Shown here: positions 33,010-44,620 of the stretch, in pieces
Numbering within the stretch: the stretch's first letter is position 1
Layout: every line of letters starts with the position of its first letter
Origin: Undaria pinnatifida
Taxonomy: Eukaryota > Sar > Phaeophyceae > Laminariales > Alariaceae
Length of the DNA stretch: 64,000 bases
Assembly (NCBI GenBank): GCA_012845835.1
Contig: JABAKD010000023.1
Span: 21,918,203 to 21,982,202, forward strand
Direction: 5' to 3'
Position numbers and translations under genes: made by a program
The notes under the pieces: generated by a model
The model's database searches: none
What the model was told of the DNA's origin: nothing
What the model saw: only the letters and a program-made list of their open reading frames with translations

Positions 33010-34321
33010 GATCGTCCTTCACGCCCCTGATCGTCCACTTGCAGAAGGGCCCTTCTGGTTTACAAAGGATGATTTACTCGCAGATCCCAACATCGCCAAG
33101 GTGAGCGTAGCCAACAAAGTATCACAAAGAAAATGCGAACGTTTTCCCGCGTCCCCGCATATTTTTTTTCTTGTAGGAAAGCAGGTTCGTACGCGGGCGC
33201 GATGGTGGTGGTTACTCCCACACCCAGAAGCGCGTTAAGACGGATGGTAACGACTTTGTGGCAGGCAAATCGACACGCTTTCGCCTTTGCGCCTAGAATG
33301 CTTCAACTTTCACTTAGACTGTCTTTCTTATGGATGAATGCTCCTCGCAGACTGGTATCATCGCCTTTAAAACGGATGCTATTCACATCTCCAATGACTG
33401 AAACGTTGTAGTCGTAAATACCGTGGAGTTGGGTTGGCTCGCCAAATCCAAGTTGGTCCATAGTAGCCTCGTCTCGGTATGTTATGACAGCGAGCCTGTT
33501 AGGGAAGGATTGTTTCCCGAAGACGCCATCCGATTCTGCGGCTGGGCGAGCGCTCGTCTCACTAACACACGCCGAGACTACAAGTCAATGGGTACCTTCG
33601 CGACAGTCGCGGCAATCCTACTGTACCCAACGATGATCGACTGCAGGGGTCTCGTCGCCACGTCTCTCCGGCCAGGAGTATGCGCGTCACTCGTCAAGCT
33701 CTTCACCTGAAGGAACCCTCGTTACTGACCGCCGCCGTCCATGCCTTCGCCGTGAAACAGGTATGTTTGCACACCTTCGGTTACTCTTCTTGTGGGGCGA
33801 TCGGTGAGGTGGTTGACGTCAGTACTGCACTAGAAGCTCTCCGTCACTGGAAAGTCGGACCAAGCTAGTCGGGGTTTAGTTAGCGCCCGAGGGTGATGGT
33901 CGAGACCATAGGCGCGAAGACCCTACATATGAGAGGGGCGGCGAATAACGAGCATGCGTTGCACGGTGCGGCAAAAAATACCCGCTGCCGCATGTCGAGG
34001 GTGTGCCGCCCCGGACGGGCGCCCTACTTCTCGGGCGACGGCACCGCGAATCGGGGGAGGACACAACCGCCGATTCTAGCGTGCTGTCCAGGCAAAGGGA
34101 AGGATGTGGCGCGTACCGGGGCGCGCGGCGTACACGCTTTATTTGCCACCGTGGAGTCTGATGAACGTGCATCTGTCGGAGATTTAGCATCATTGGACCC
34201 AAGCACCATCCGCAGGGTGGACTTCTATAAACCACAGCTGCACAATGATGTAGTAACCGATGGTGGGGAGGTAACCGATTACGTCAACTGCGATGGTCTG
34301 AGACGTGCAGGGAGAACGTGA
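33010..34321 (+). pseudogene. Decayed protein-coding region with an intron-like gap, family unknown
   Basis: DRPLAEGPFWFTKDDLLADP ends at CCAAG|GTGAGC (33,100). A T-rich tract and TTGTAG|G (33,176) follow 76 bp later. The frame then continues ESRFVRGRDGGGYSHTQKRV and stays in one phase to about 33,710, through DAIRFCGWASARLTNTRRDY. About three stops interrupt it. Further frames follow: VTRQALHLKEPSLLTAAVHA to 33,868, and DLASLDPSTIRRVDFYKPQL to 34,321 (142 codons, uninterrupted). Frame length, composition and a plausible GT-AG intron suggest a former gene. I recognise no domain, and a captured viral or mobile-element gene is equally possible. Confidence 0.35.
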
Positions 34322-36200
34322 GTCGACGATTTTTTACGGAAGCCTTAACGATGGTAACACGTGCATATGTTTTCTACGTGTGGTTTGACTGCTTGCGATG
34401 GGGTCTAGCGCTATCGATTCAAGCAAGCAATATTGTGTGGCGCTTTTCGTGAGACTAGACCCATATTTCCGCCATTCTGTGCGCTCATCCGGCATGGACC
34501 GCATTATGCCCCATTCATCCACCAGATGTCGCTGATGCTGGAGGCGATGAAGCTGTAGTTGGAGCCAAAGGAGAAATCGCGTGGATCGGCCACGCCTTCT
34601 GCCGGAAAGACGAAGTCGAATGCGCCCAATCGACAACGATATCCAGTTTAGTGGCGGGTCGGCATTTTTGTGCAAATACTGTATAAACAATGTGCCGGCG
34701 TACATACTTCGGCGCGTGCAGTGCCAACCTGCTCCATGAGTGGGGTATGGTAGGGGGGTACTCTTGGTCGCAGATGGATTGTAGCTAGGTTTCCTTGAAT
34801 ACATATCTAGTGGTACTAGCACTTCGTTATGTTTTTGCGTCTAAACGGTTAAACGCTTTTCCATGTTTTGGGTGTGCAACCGTGAATATGCATGCCCGCA
34901 GAAATCTGCGGAAACGTTCCAAAGTCGTCTTCGGTCCAACAACAATCAACATGACACAACACCATTCTTGTCGATTCGGTGCGTCTATATTTTTTCAGGG
35001 TTACCACCGACATCTTTGCACCCCATTCTTGGCGTCAGTACTCGTAGTGGTTCCGGCTCGGGCGGCGGGGATGTGGGTGCGAGTGAAGATGAGAGATCCC
35101 AGCGTGGGTGGTATCGCCACCGGGAGGGGAGGGGGGGGGCATGGTGGCCGTGTCACGGCTAAAATGTTAACAGGTTGCCGAATTGCTGACACCACAAGGA
35201 AGGGTAACTGGGACCAACGCCCGAATAGGTAGGGTGGACCGTAACTGGACCAAGTCCGGCGGAAGGCCATCTCCTATGGCCAGGGTTTTGTTAGTGGGTG
35301 AGCTTGCGCAAGTCCCACACTACCCGGAAAGATGACATTCCGGGTGGCTATCTCCACCGAAACTGACCTTCAGGGGACAGGCCGGGTCGACATACACACG
35401 CATCCGTATACAACGGCAGCTTGCGCTGCCGGGGTTGTAACCAAGACCACTGATAGGGACAGCTTACGCTATACCTACAATGGGACCCGAAGGGTGCGCC
35501 AGCTAGCGTTGGGCTGCGAAAGTAGCTGAGTTAAATCGACACACGACACGTATGAAAATACGTGGAAGTGTGGTGAGCTAAAGCTTTATTTTTCCCCATC
35601 CGCCGGAGGATGAAAAAAAAAAAAAAAAAGTAACTGGTATCAAATTCAAGTTGGACCTCGCCCTGGACGGCACCGATGTACCGTGCCTGCTGACCCTTGA
35701 CTAGGGACGGAAAACGTGATTGTCCAAGCACAGATGCAAAGGACGCTTCCACGCTGCAAGTGCCCTGTGTTCCGTGACTCGTGTTTATAATCTTAATAGG
35801 GCAAGCGTGGTCGTAAAATGGTATGTCATATGAAGTATGCATACATTTTACTTGACACGGATGCTGATCAAATACTACAATAAGAGATGATACAGCGTTC
35901 AGTGCCGACCCCAATTTCGTCTTCGGCATGATTGTCAACCTCATGCTCGACCTTTGCGGTTTCTTGCGAGGCGTCTACTTGGAGAAGGCCTGGCGGCGCT
36001 AATGGTGTATTGCGTGCGTTATGTTTTAAAGTTCGGTGAAAGTGTGTCCGTACAGAAGTCACTACGCAGTTCTCTATATAGTCTGCTTCGGTGATGGAAA
36101 AGAGTGAAAGTCAGGAACGGCTCTACGCTATACCTCGAAGTATTGTTGGAGGGCCATGAATAATAATGATGTCTTAAATTACAGTAATAGTACTTACCAG
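34322..36200. other. No gene identified; A17 run at 35,613-35,629
   Basis: A minus-strand frame of 162 codons (34,334-34,822) has no motif and a composition I cannot place. A run of 17 A lies at 35,613-35,629, without an evident retroposed unit upstream. The rest is unassigned. Confidence 0.4.
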
Positions 36201-37209
36201 TAAGTAATTAAATTTGGGGCATTTTGTCGTATGCTTCGAAGTACGCCTCTATTTTATTGTGAAAACATTCGAAATATCTCAGCGACCAGTTTGGCAGGGA
36301 TTTGAATCAAATGGTCCCGGTCAAAAACCTGGGAGAGTTGCGTTGGTACTCGGGGTGTTTTTACGAGAGGGACTGGGAGAAGGGGGTGTTGAAGATTTCC
36401 CAGCTGATATTCGCTGAACAATTGGCGGATGAATACGGGATATAGTTTGGTAAGAGTGTTCCGCTCCCGGTTGGCACGAAACTTGCGAAGTTCGACAACG
36501 ATGAAGCACCAGGAAACTGGCCGTTTCGTGAATTGGTCGGCTCACTAATGTGGCTGTCAACCCAGACTAGACCAGACATTTTTAACGCAATAAGAGCGGT
36601 GGCTAGATACTGCGCTTCGCCAAAGTTAGTTCATTGGAGGGCAGGGCTTGATATCTTAGGGTATGTGAGACGGACTAGCTCATTCGGTATCACTTTTCAG
36701 AGAGGTACATCAGCGGGCCTGAACTTATAGGTATTTGCTGATGCTGACTACGCAAGTGTGGCGGCCGACAGGTGGTCAGTTTCCGGGGGGTTAGTGATGT
36801 GTGGGGGTGGTTGTGTATCTTGGTTTTCCAGGACGTAGAAGTGCGTCACACGTTTTACTACAGAGGCAGAGTACGTGGCGCTCGCAGACGTGATTAAGGA
36901 GGTGTTGTTTTTGAGGCAGGTTTGGCGTTTCATGTTGCCTGATGTTGGCATGCCGTGCATACCGGTGTTCGAGGACAATGAGGGCGCCGTGCAGCTTGCG
37001 AAGAACCCAATAACGAACTCTAACTCGAAGCACATAGATGTACGGCACCATCTTCTCAGGGATCTAGTAAGGCGGAAAGGGATATCGATAATCCACGTGA
37101 CGTGTTCTTTTCAGCACGCAGATTTCTTAACCAAGGCAATGCCACGGGAGTCTTGTGAGTTTCATCGTAGTCTTGCGATGAACTCCTGGTAATATTAATT
37201 GGAGATAAT

Positions 37210-37460
37210 AATATTGGCTGTGTGTGAGTATTGGACGATGGAATTTGAGATGTTTTATCTTGATTTCGGTATCGAAAATTCGGTTGATGAAGGACTTGGA
37301 GTATATTAATTTGGGGGAACAATATTGGCTGCTCTTGAGTATTGAATGATGAAGTTTCAGATTTTTATATTGTTTTCGGTATCAAAAATTCGGTTGATGG
37401 AGGACTTGGAGTATATTAATTTGGGGGAACAATATTGATTATTTTCGAGTATTGAATTTT
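37210..37460. repeat. 110-bp tandem repeat in the tail of Copia element C
   Basis: AATATTGGCTG or a variant occurs at 37,210, 37,321 and 37,431, and AGGACTTGGAGTATATTAAT at 37,291 and 37,401. Each unit ends in the purine run TTTGGGGGAA, so the likely plus-strand priming tract has itself been duplicated. Confidence 0.85.
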
Positions 37461-37647
37461 GCTTGGCGGTTTGAATGGGTGTTATCATGACTGTGTTACA
37501 AGCAGGGGGAATGTTGGTTTGTGCTTGTATCAAAGCCTGATTGGGATATTATTTGTGGTTTGTGAAGCCGTAACGCATCTTCGGAGATGCGGCGGAACCA
37601 GGTTGGTCCCCCGAGAGATAATAACAAAATTGTATGTAGTGTACGAG

Positions 37648-38024
37648 GTAGTGGTACTCCGAGTGGGGAATGCGTGGTTGGTCGGTGTTGGGAAGCGTGC
37701 TCCTCATGGGTTCCGGTGCCCTTGTTTGGTCTCTCCTCATGGCTCGCTGGATAGACTCAAAAGCTTATACATTATTTCCTCTACATTAAACTCTAAAAGA
37801 CAGACAAAACAGGCGTAGGCACGATAGGGCAGGGTAGAGCACGTAGAGCAGGTGGTGAGATGTGGGGCGTCCTGCTTGTCCCATCATCGTCACCTACATT
37901 ACCGCCCATCTATGATGGCCTTGACGTGAATGTGACATTTAATGTCACGTGGTTTCACCTCAACCATGACATGGTTTCACGTCGAATCTATAAACTATGT
38001 TTCTACGGAGGGCACTCCATTACA
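37648..38024 (+). repeat. Probable LTR sequence of Copia element C (copy 1 of a dispersed pair)
   Basis: Matches 52423-52787 at high identity from GTAG(T/C)GGTACTCCGAGTGGGG to GGAGGGCACTCCATT. The LTR may begin at about 37,512 (AGGGGGAA|TGTTGG). A hairpin, GCATCTTCGGAGATGC, lies at about 37,574, and a TATAAACTA near the right end could be a promoter element. Confidence 0.7.
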
Positions 38025-41000
38025 TTAGGCCACCCTGAATTGTCGTAGATGCAGATCATCTGCCAATCAAAGGATGTCAACAAAACATCCGGAATTGGAA
38101 AGGGGATCGAAGATGCGGCTATTCGAAACAAACAAAAATGAGGCTATAGATTCCCCCACACCTCGTGATTATGAGGCTTAAATGCCTCATTGCAAGATAT
38201 ACAACCCTATGATGGAGCTCACAACCGTTAGAGCTCGAGAAAGGGTATGTACCTACGGTATACCAGTAGCAATCGGCCTACGAAAACACGAAGGGCGCGG
38301 CCACTGAGCGCACGGATGCGAAGGGAGCCCAAGAGGAAGGTATAGGCGCGGAAACCAAGTCAGAAGAGAAGAAGGGAGCACGTTTCACGCTGTGAAGGCC
38401 AGACGACTTTACGGCCTGAAGCGTAGTGCCGAAGGGGCGGGCGGTCGGTCTACTTGCCGGAAGATAATAGAAAAATCAATAAACACTGCCTAAAAGAAGA
38501 GTCCGCTACGTTGGACATGGACAGCTGACGTGGGGCTATTGGTTGGACGGTGAAAGAGAAACAACCAAGACGCGAAAATGTACGCAAGCGTCGGGCCATT
38601 GGTCGAAAGGCAGAAGGGAAAGAGCCTACAACGAGAGAAAACAAACAACACTGCCTAAACTAATGTCAGGGTCCGCAATGTTGGACCTGGATGGCTGACG
38701 TGGGACCATTGGTCGAAAGGCAAAACTATAAAAAAACAGTACGCTGAGGTGTAACGGAAGCACAGGGGCCGTAATGTGGGACCTAGGAGGCTAGCATAAG
38801 GCCCTTGGTCAAACTGTTGAACGGGAAACCGAGGTAACCAAAACAAATCGCTGAAACGCAGAGAAAGACAACATCTAAACAGTGACACAGACAACACCAA
38901 AATGGTGGTACTGGAGGCGTGTGTGATACGCCGGAAAGCTTAACCGGGGGGAGCAACAGTGGGGTACCCTAAGAAGCTATCTCGGTACAATACCAGGGAG
39001 ACGGGAAGAGATAAGTGGTGAGGTCACCCAGCCAAAGCAATACGCAAACAAGGACGAAACTGAAATGTAGACACAGAAAGACGGAGGGTACTATCGGAAG
39101 CCGGAAAGAAAGTCGACATATGACACCTCGAGAGGCTAACTAATAACGAGAACAATGCCAGCAAACGTAGCGAGGCTATTCAACCATAACAAAGCAAGCC
39201 AAAAATGGGGTCAACACGAAAATACTCGTTCAGTTCGAAGCAGCGCTGAAAGTGTCTAGCTCCAGAAAGAATGCAGGGAACAGAGAAGACAATATGAAGA
39301 AAACCGCAGCTAAGTACTATACGTCGGGAACACGGGGTCGATAACGTGGAGCAACCCTGAAAAGGTAACCGAGAAAAATGCACGGAAAAACAGGAAGAAG
39401 GCAAATCGTCTCATAGCAACGTACTGCAGTCTGACAAAAAAAGGAGGGTCCATAGAAAGGGACCTTGAAAAGCTACTTGAAGAAAACGAGCAACACTAGG
39501 TACTTAGCGAAGGAATCCCTCCGAAAGCGATTCCGCCGCAAAAAAACAACACGGAAGGGGGTCAACAGGAAACGATCTATATGGGCTGCGAAGCCAAAGT
39601 GGAGTTGAATCGTGGGACCGATGCGATAGGTACGCCAACAAGGCAAGAGAAAAACGGGGGCCAAGAGGGGACGGCCTGTGGACTGCACAGTCAGGACGGG
39701 CTGTAAAGCCATGACGAAGGCCAGTGTAGTTGAACCCTATGGGCGGGTGTACCGAAAAGAAACAAGAGAAAGTGGTCGAGAGAAACAAGACCTGTTAGTT
39801 TCAAAGCCAGGACGGGGGTCAGTGTCGTTCGGCCGTAGGGACATGGGTGCCAAGAAAAAAAATTAAGAAAGAGTGGTCCAGGGGAATGGATCCGCTGACT
39901 ACAAAGCTAGTACGGAGCCGGACAGTAAGGGGGTCCTGGGGCAGGTACAACCAAACAAGTAGGTAGAGGCCAAAGAGAACCGACAGATGGGCTGGAGAAT
40001 CAGCATAGGACCGCTAACATGGGGCCTAAGGGGGAGCTCTCAACGTGAAGCCAGTCGTCGACAATGTGGTACCATAGACAGTAGCAATAGCTGGGATGCC
40101 GTAATATCAAGTGGCTGGGGCTAAAGTGCAGCAACGTCAGTCGTGGGAAGAAGTAAGCCAAGAAGAAAGAAAGGTCCAACAATGAAAGGGAAGTATGCGA
40201 AGGGGCAAGGAAAGTCCAACAACAACAAGAAAGGAGGTAATGCCTAGCGAAAAACGAAGACAGATAACGCGGGGAGCATCTATGTTGTCGCTAATCGCAC
40301 AAGGCGAGGTGAAATCAAGACGATGGAAAACCACGACATCGTTCGGAAACCGCATGGTTCGTTGGTATGCACGAAACGTGGGCAGGCTACATCAGCGTTA
40401 GAAGGCGGAAGCAAAACCACAAAGGCGAACACTCGTTGTACTGTAGAAAAGTAGAACAACTTGGGCGCAAGTTCGAGATCAAGGCGCCCATGAAGATCAC
40501 CGAAAACGAACAAATGCCATACTTTGAATGCGGCAGATAAGACAGAAGGCAAACTACTACGGTAAAACGTTTTGGGAGCCTCAACGATAATCAGACTTAA
40601 AGGGGGTACTTTGGGGATTCGCGAGGCGATACCACTGACTATACTGGAACCTACCAGGTAGAATTGTACTGAGACAGTAGGGTCCAATTACAATACGCGC
40701 ACTAGGCCTTCACGAACAAATTCTCCCAGAAGAAAGGAGAGAAGGCTACTACGGTCGGTCGTTTGCTGCGCACAGCGATAACCACTAAGGAGCAAGCGTG
40801 CCCAGAAATAACAAGAAAAAAACAAATAATACCCGCGTTGCATAGACGCAAAAGCGGAAGGTTAAGTTCCGAAAATGCACGAACGCCAGAGTCAGGAGGA
40901 AATACGTTCCGAAAATGCACACACTGCAGAGAGGAGGGGGTGTACGTTCCCATCCGGCACATAGTGCAGGGGGAAGGAAAAACCAAGATAGAAAAACCAA

Positions 41001-42150
41001 GCTAACACGATATTATTTTCAAACTCATACCGTGAGAGCGGTAAAAACGGGGTCTTAACACAACGGGGAGCTCAGAAACTCGGCGAAAGAGCACGCACAT
41101 GGTGCAGACGATATCTCGGCTGAAAAGGAATCAGACGAAACTGTTACGATGTCGCGGGCTGATACCGTAAGCCGGACAGAGGGAGGGGGCAAGTCACGTA
41201 CAACTCTAATAATGCTAGCGGCGCGCATGCACAGCGTGGAAGCGAAGTTCAGGCTTATAAGGACCAAGCGAAACTACCATGGTTTCGGGGGTTGATACTA
41301 TAGAGAAGCCTAGAGGGGGGAGTCGTGAACCAACGACGGACCCGAAAGTACTAGCAAAACGTTGACGTCGTGAAACTCTGAAAATGTGGCCTACTATAAA
41401 GCCAGTGCTGTTGGAAACTAAACCACGAAAAATCGGGGAAAACACACGCGAAAGCACTTGGATGTCCAACCGAGAAGAGGGTACTTGTGCAGGGCGATAT
41501 GACGCAAGCAAGGTGGACGACACGCCTCAATAACACCTACGGCGTGCGTAGTGCAGAAAACAGAGGAAGGGCCAGAGCACATACCAGGTATACCACAGTG
41601 GTAACAGAAGAAATACGACGCCTGAATAAGCACCTATGGCGTACGTAGTGCAAAGAGTTGGGAAAGCGCTAAGATGGGCATACCACAGCGGGTTTGGATA
41701 CGATGCCCAAAGATGCACCTATTTCGGACGTAGTGCAGAAAGCAAGAGAAAGGCCAACAAAAAAAAATACCACAGCGGTTTCGGGGGCTGCGAAACAAGG
41801 GTACGCTAAACCGACGAGGGGAAACGAAATCACGGCAGGTTTGGGCCAAGTTACGAAAATGGGGCAGGTTAAACCGGCGCAAACAGGAAGACGGAACCAC
41901 CACAAATTTTCGGCCTGGTTACGAAAATGGAGCCAGCTACATCAGTGGCTGGAAGGCCAGGGTAGCACACCGACGCAAGCACGAAAACATATGTGCTCGT
42001 CAAAAGTGGAACAGCCCGACAAGTCAGGGTATCACACCGACATAAGCACGCGAACATACGTGCTGTTCGAAAGTGTGAGGACCCGAAGAGTCAAGGCAAA
42101 GAAGAGGCACCTTGAAACTAACTGAAAAACAAAATCAAACCCAAAAGAAA
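38025..42150. repeat. Purine-rich block of strongly decayed tandem repeats
   Basis: The plus strand is conspicuously rich in A and G. Local periodicities are visible. AACACTGCCTAAA recurs at about 165 bp (38,483 and 38,648) with GTTGGACATGG/GTTGGACCTGG. AAAGCCA(T/G)GACG recurs at about 100 bp (39,705, 39,807, 39,900). CACCTA(C/T)GGCGT(G/A)CGTAGTGC recurs near 41,530, 41,625 and 41,711. Minus-strand frames over this block are Phe/Leu/Ser-rich repeat products with no motif. Confidence 0.6.
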
Positions 42151-43160
42151 AAATAAAGAAGCCAATGCGCACAAAACAATCCCATGAAAAACAAAACTCA
42201 AGAAGGAACTCAAGAAACATGGTTAGGGGGAGAGACAAGACAAACGGGCAAGTGCGACTCAACGAGATAATACCCTGGCTGCAGATATCCCTGTCGCGTG
42301 GCGTTGTAGACATGCCGGTCCGTAGGTGGTGCTCCGCGAAGATGTGCAGTAGGCACACCGTAGGTTGATCCTGGAACCGGGTGGTGTACGGTCTGACGAA
42401 AAATCCGATGAAATGCGGCTAGTGGTCGTACTAGGGTGTGCTGCAGCGCTCCGATCGCGAGACGGTTACGTCGTGGTGTTCGCGGAAGATGTGGTAGGAG
42501 CGCTGGAGACGGATAATGGTCCAGTAAAACGCGTTTAAGATCTCCGAGCACGAACCAGTGAGGGTGGGGTGTTCGCGGACGATACGGTAGGGGCTCTGTG
42601 ACGGAAGAAGACGAGGCTGTAGTAGCTCAATATGGTAGGTTGAAGGTGGCGGATACCGTACGCGGCGGTGGAATGTGCGTGTTCCTCAGCGTACATGTAG
42701 GTGCAAGCGTCGACGCTGTAGTAGTCCTTTAAAGTGGGCCAGCGGAGATGCCTGCGATGCTTGTGGTGTTGGAGTTAGCATTTTACGCAGCGGGGGTGAC
42801 GGCTTGGTTGCTAGAATAGGTGGTAGAGAAGGCCCGAAGTTGCCGACGATGGCTGTGACGCCGGGGCGGTTAGTAGCGGACTGAAGGAGCAGACCTACCG
42901 GCGCGGTGGCTGCAGGAGTCGGTGAAATATGTCCCAGCTGGTCGGCGCTGACGGTGCGATGATGCCCGAGGTGGTGGTAGCGGCCAGGAAGAGGGCGCCT
43001 CGCCGCTGGTAGCGGTGTGAAGCGGCAGGCCCATCGGTGCATGGCTGCAGAAGTCGGTGAAATAATTCTTAGGTTGTCGGGAGTAGATGGTGGCGACGAC
43101 GCCGGGGCCGGCGGTAGTGGCCAAAAAAGAAAAGGTTGCCTTGACGTTGGTAGTGGCTTG
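42151..43160. other. No gene identified; transition from A/G-rich to G-rich sequence
   Basis: Motifs such as GGTGTTCGCGGA(A/C)GAT and GTCGGTGAAATA recur at irregular spacing (42,477/42,570 and 42,910/43,050), suggesting decayed repeats of roughly 90-150 bp. No protein motif was seen. Confidence 0.45.
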
Positions 43161-43164
43161 AAGG

Positions 43165-43600
43165 AGAAAGACATCGAATGAAGAAGTCGCGGAAGACGGA
43201 GGTGGAGCTCAGGTGAAAGGTGGAGCTCTGACGAAGGCGGAGCTCCGACGAAGGTGGAGCTCTGGTCGCGAAACTTAGGTGACGACAGATGACGACGATT
43301 CTCCGTGCAGGAGGAGCTGTGGTCGCGAAGCGCAGGTGACGACGAAGCTCTGTCGAAGATGGAGCTTTGACAAAGGTGGATCTCTGGTCTTGAAGCTCGG
43401 GTGACGACGAAGCTCTGGTGAAAGGTGGACCTCCGGTGAACGTGGAGCTCTGGTCGCGAAGCTCAAGTGACGATGGAGCTTTGGCGGCAAAGCTCGGGTG
43501 ACGACGAAGCTCAGATGACGATGGAGCTCTAGTGGCAAAGCTCAGGTGACGACGAAGCTCAGATGACGATGGGCTCTGGTCGCGGTGTTCGCGCGGCAGT
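43165..43600. repeat. GACGACGAAGCTC minisatellite
   Basis: Short modules built on GGTGACGACGAAGCTC, GGTGGAGCTCTGGTCGCGAA and GATGACGATGGAGCTCT recur every 15-50 bp. Read on the minus strand they give a repeated peptide (APSSSELRRHLSFATR type). The codon-length unit keeps the frame open by construction, so I do not call a gene. Confidence 0.75.
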
Positions 43601-43989
43601 GAGGGGGGTTCGATGATCTTGGAAGTGTAGCCACAGGTACTGGCGAGAAAAACCGTAGTCGGAAGGGCAGTGCACAGTTTCCAGCGGCGGCTGTGGAGCG
43701 ATGACGGCTCTGGGAAAATAATGGTCTGACGAAGGATAAGGAGGGCCAAAATGGGATGGGACAACGGTGGGCGCTGGGGAGAACGAAGGACGGCCTGAAC
43801 GCCGATCCTGAAGGAGCGCCAGCGTCCTCGGCGCCTTTCTCGGAGCTGGCTAGCGAACCGGAGGCGATGTCGTGGGCCGAAACAGACCCGACGGAGGTTT
43901 CGGAGCGGAGAAGCGGTCGACGGAATTTTGGTATGGTCCGCAACGGTGAGTTGCCGAAAGTATTTCCAGCGAAACGTGGTGGTGCATGA

Positions 43990-44620
43990 GGCAGGAGGGA
44001 GGGGGTTTGAGCCCACCCAAGTCAATGCCTAACAGGAAGGGTGCACGGTTTGCGCGTCGCCGGTGGATGGGGGCGGATGGTGATGGTGGGTCGAAAGGGA
44101 GGGGAACTGGCCCACCCAGAACGATACCCGGGATGGAACGCTGACATATTTCGACGTGGGCAGCGAAGAAGCCGTGAGAGGGCCCGATTTCTGGCTGAAA
44201 AGGTCCCATACGTACCAGGCTCGGGAGGTTCATGAGCCCGAGGAAAAACAAAGAAAATAACAAACTCGGAATAAGGGGGCGGTGGAATGGTAGAAGGGGG
44301 TCGTAGAGGAGAGGTAGCGAGCCCACCCAAACCGATAGTCGGTTCGAAACGCTCATGCCCTGAAAAGAAATTTAACTCTAACTCAGAAAATGGGAGCGGC
44401 GGGATGTAGTGGTGGGTTGGGAGAGACGGGGGAACGAGCCCACCCAAGCCGATGCCCGGCTCCGAGCGGTCATAACCGGAAAGGAACAAAACCACAGGTT
44501 CAGATGGTAAACCTATAGAAATGTTAGGGTAGGGGGGGTGGCGACAGTGGCGTCACAGAGGTGCCTTCCGGGACGGGTAGGTGTCGCCTAGGTTCAGGTG
44601 GTAAACCTACAGGGCTGTTG
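43990..44620. repeat. About 100-117-bp decayed tandem repeat
   Basis: GAGCCCACCCAA(G/A)(T/C)C(A/G)AT or GGCCCACCCAGAACGATACC recurs near 44,011, 44,110, 44,319 and 44,436. GGTTCA(G)(A/G)TGGTAAACCTA recurs near 44,495 and 44,594. The minus-strand reading IGLGGL recurs in step with the unit. Confidence 0.7.

Larger units (their letters stand above)
36200..38024 (+). mobile_element. Copia element C, 5'-truncated 3' end
   Basis: Fragments in Copia order run from the RT connection region (LGELRWYSG, about 36,325) through FRELVGSLMWLSTQTRPDIF (about 36,525) to RNase H pieces (VFEDNEGAVQLAKNPI and SKHIDVRHHLLRDL, about 36,965-37,060). The coding end is at 37,192, then a repeated non-coding tail and a probable LTR. 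No gag, protease or integrase is present. The fragment is old, with a handful of breaks plus the 5' truncation. Confidence 0.8.

Noticed and set aside
34334-34822. 162-codon minus-strand frame
   Set aside because: Arg/Leu/His-rich, with no motif and no splice or promoter context; within chance expectation for this length of DNA.
35613-35629. A17 run as a possible SINE or processed-pseudogene tail
   Set aside because: No internal promoter, no retroposed unit and no flanking duplication could be seen.
43069-44025. 318-codon open frame on the minus strand
   Set aside because: Entirely composed of short repeat modules with a codon-multiple length in strand-skewed DNA. There is no motif, no start context and no homologue that I recognise.
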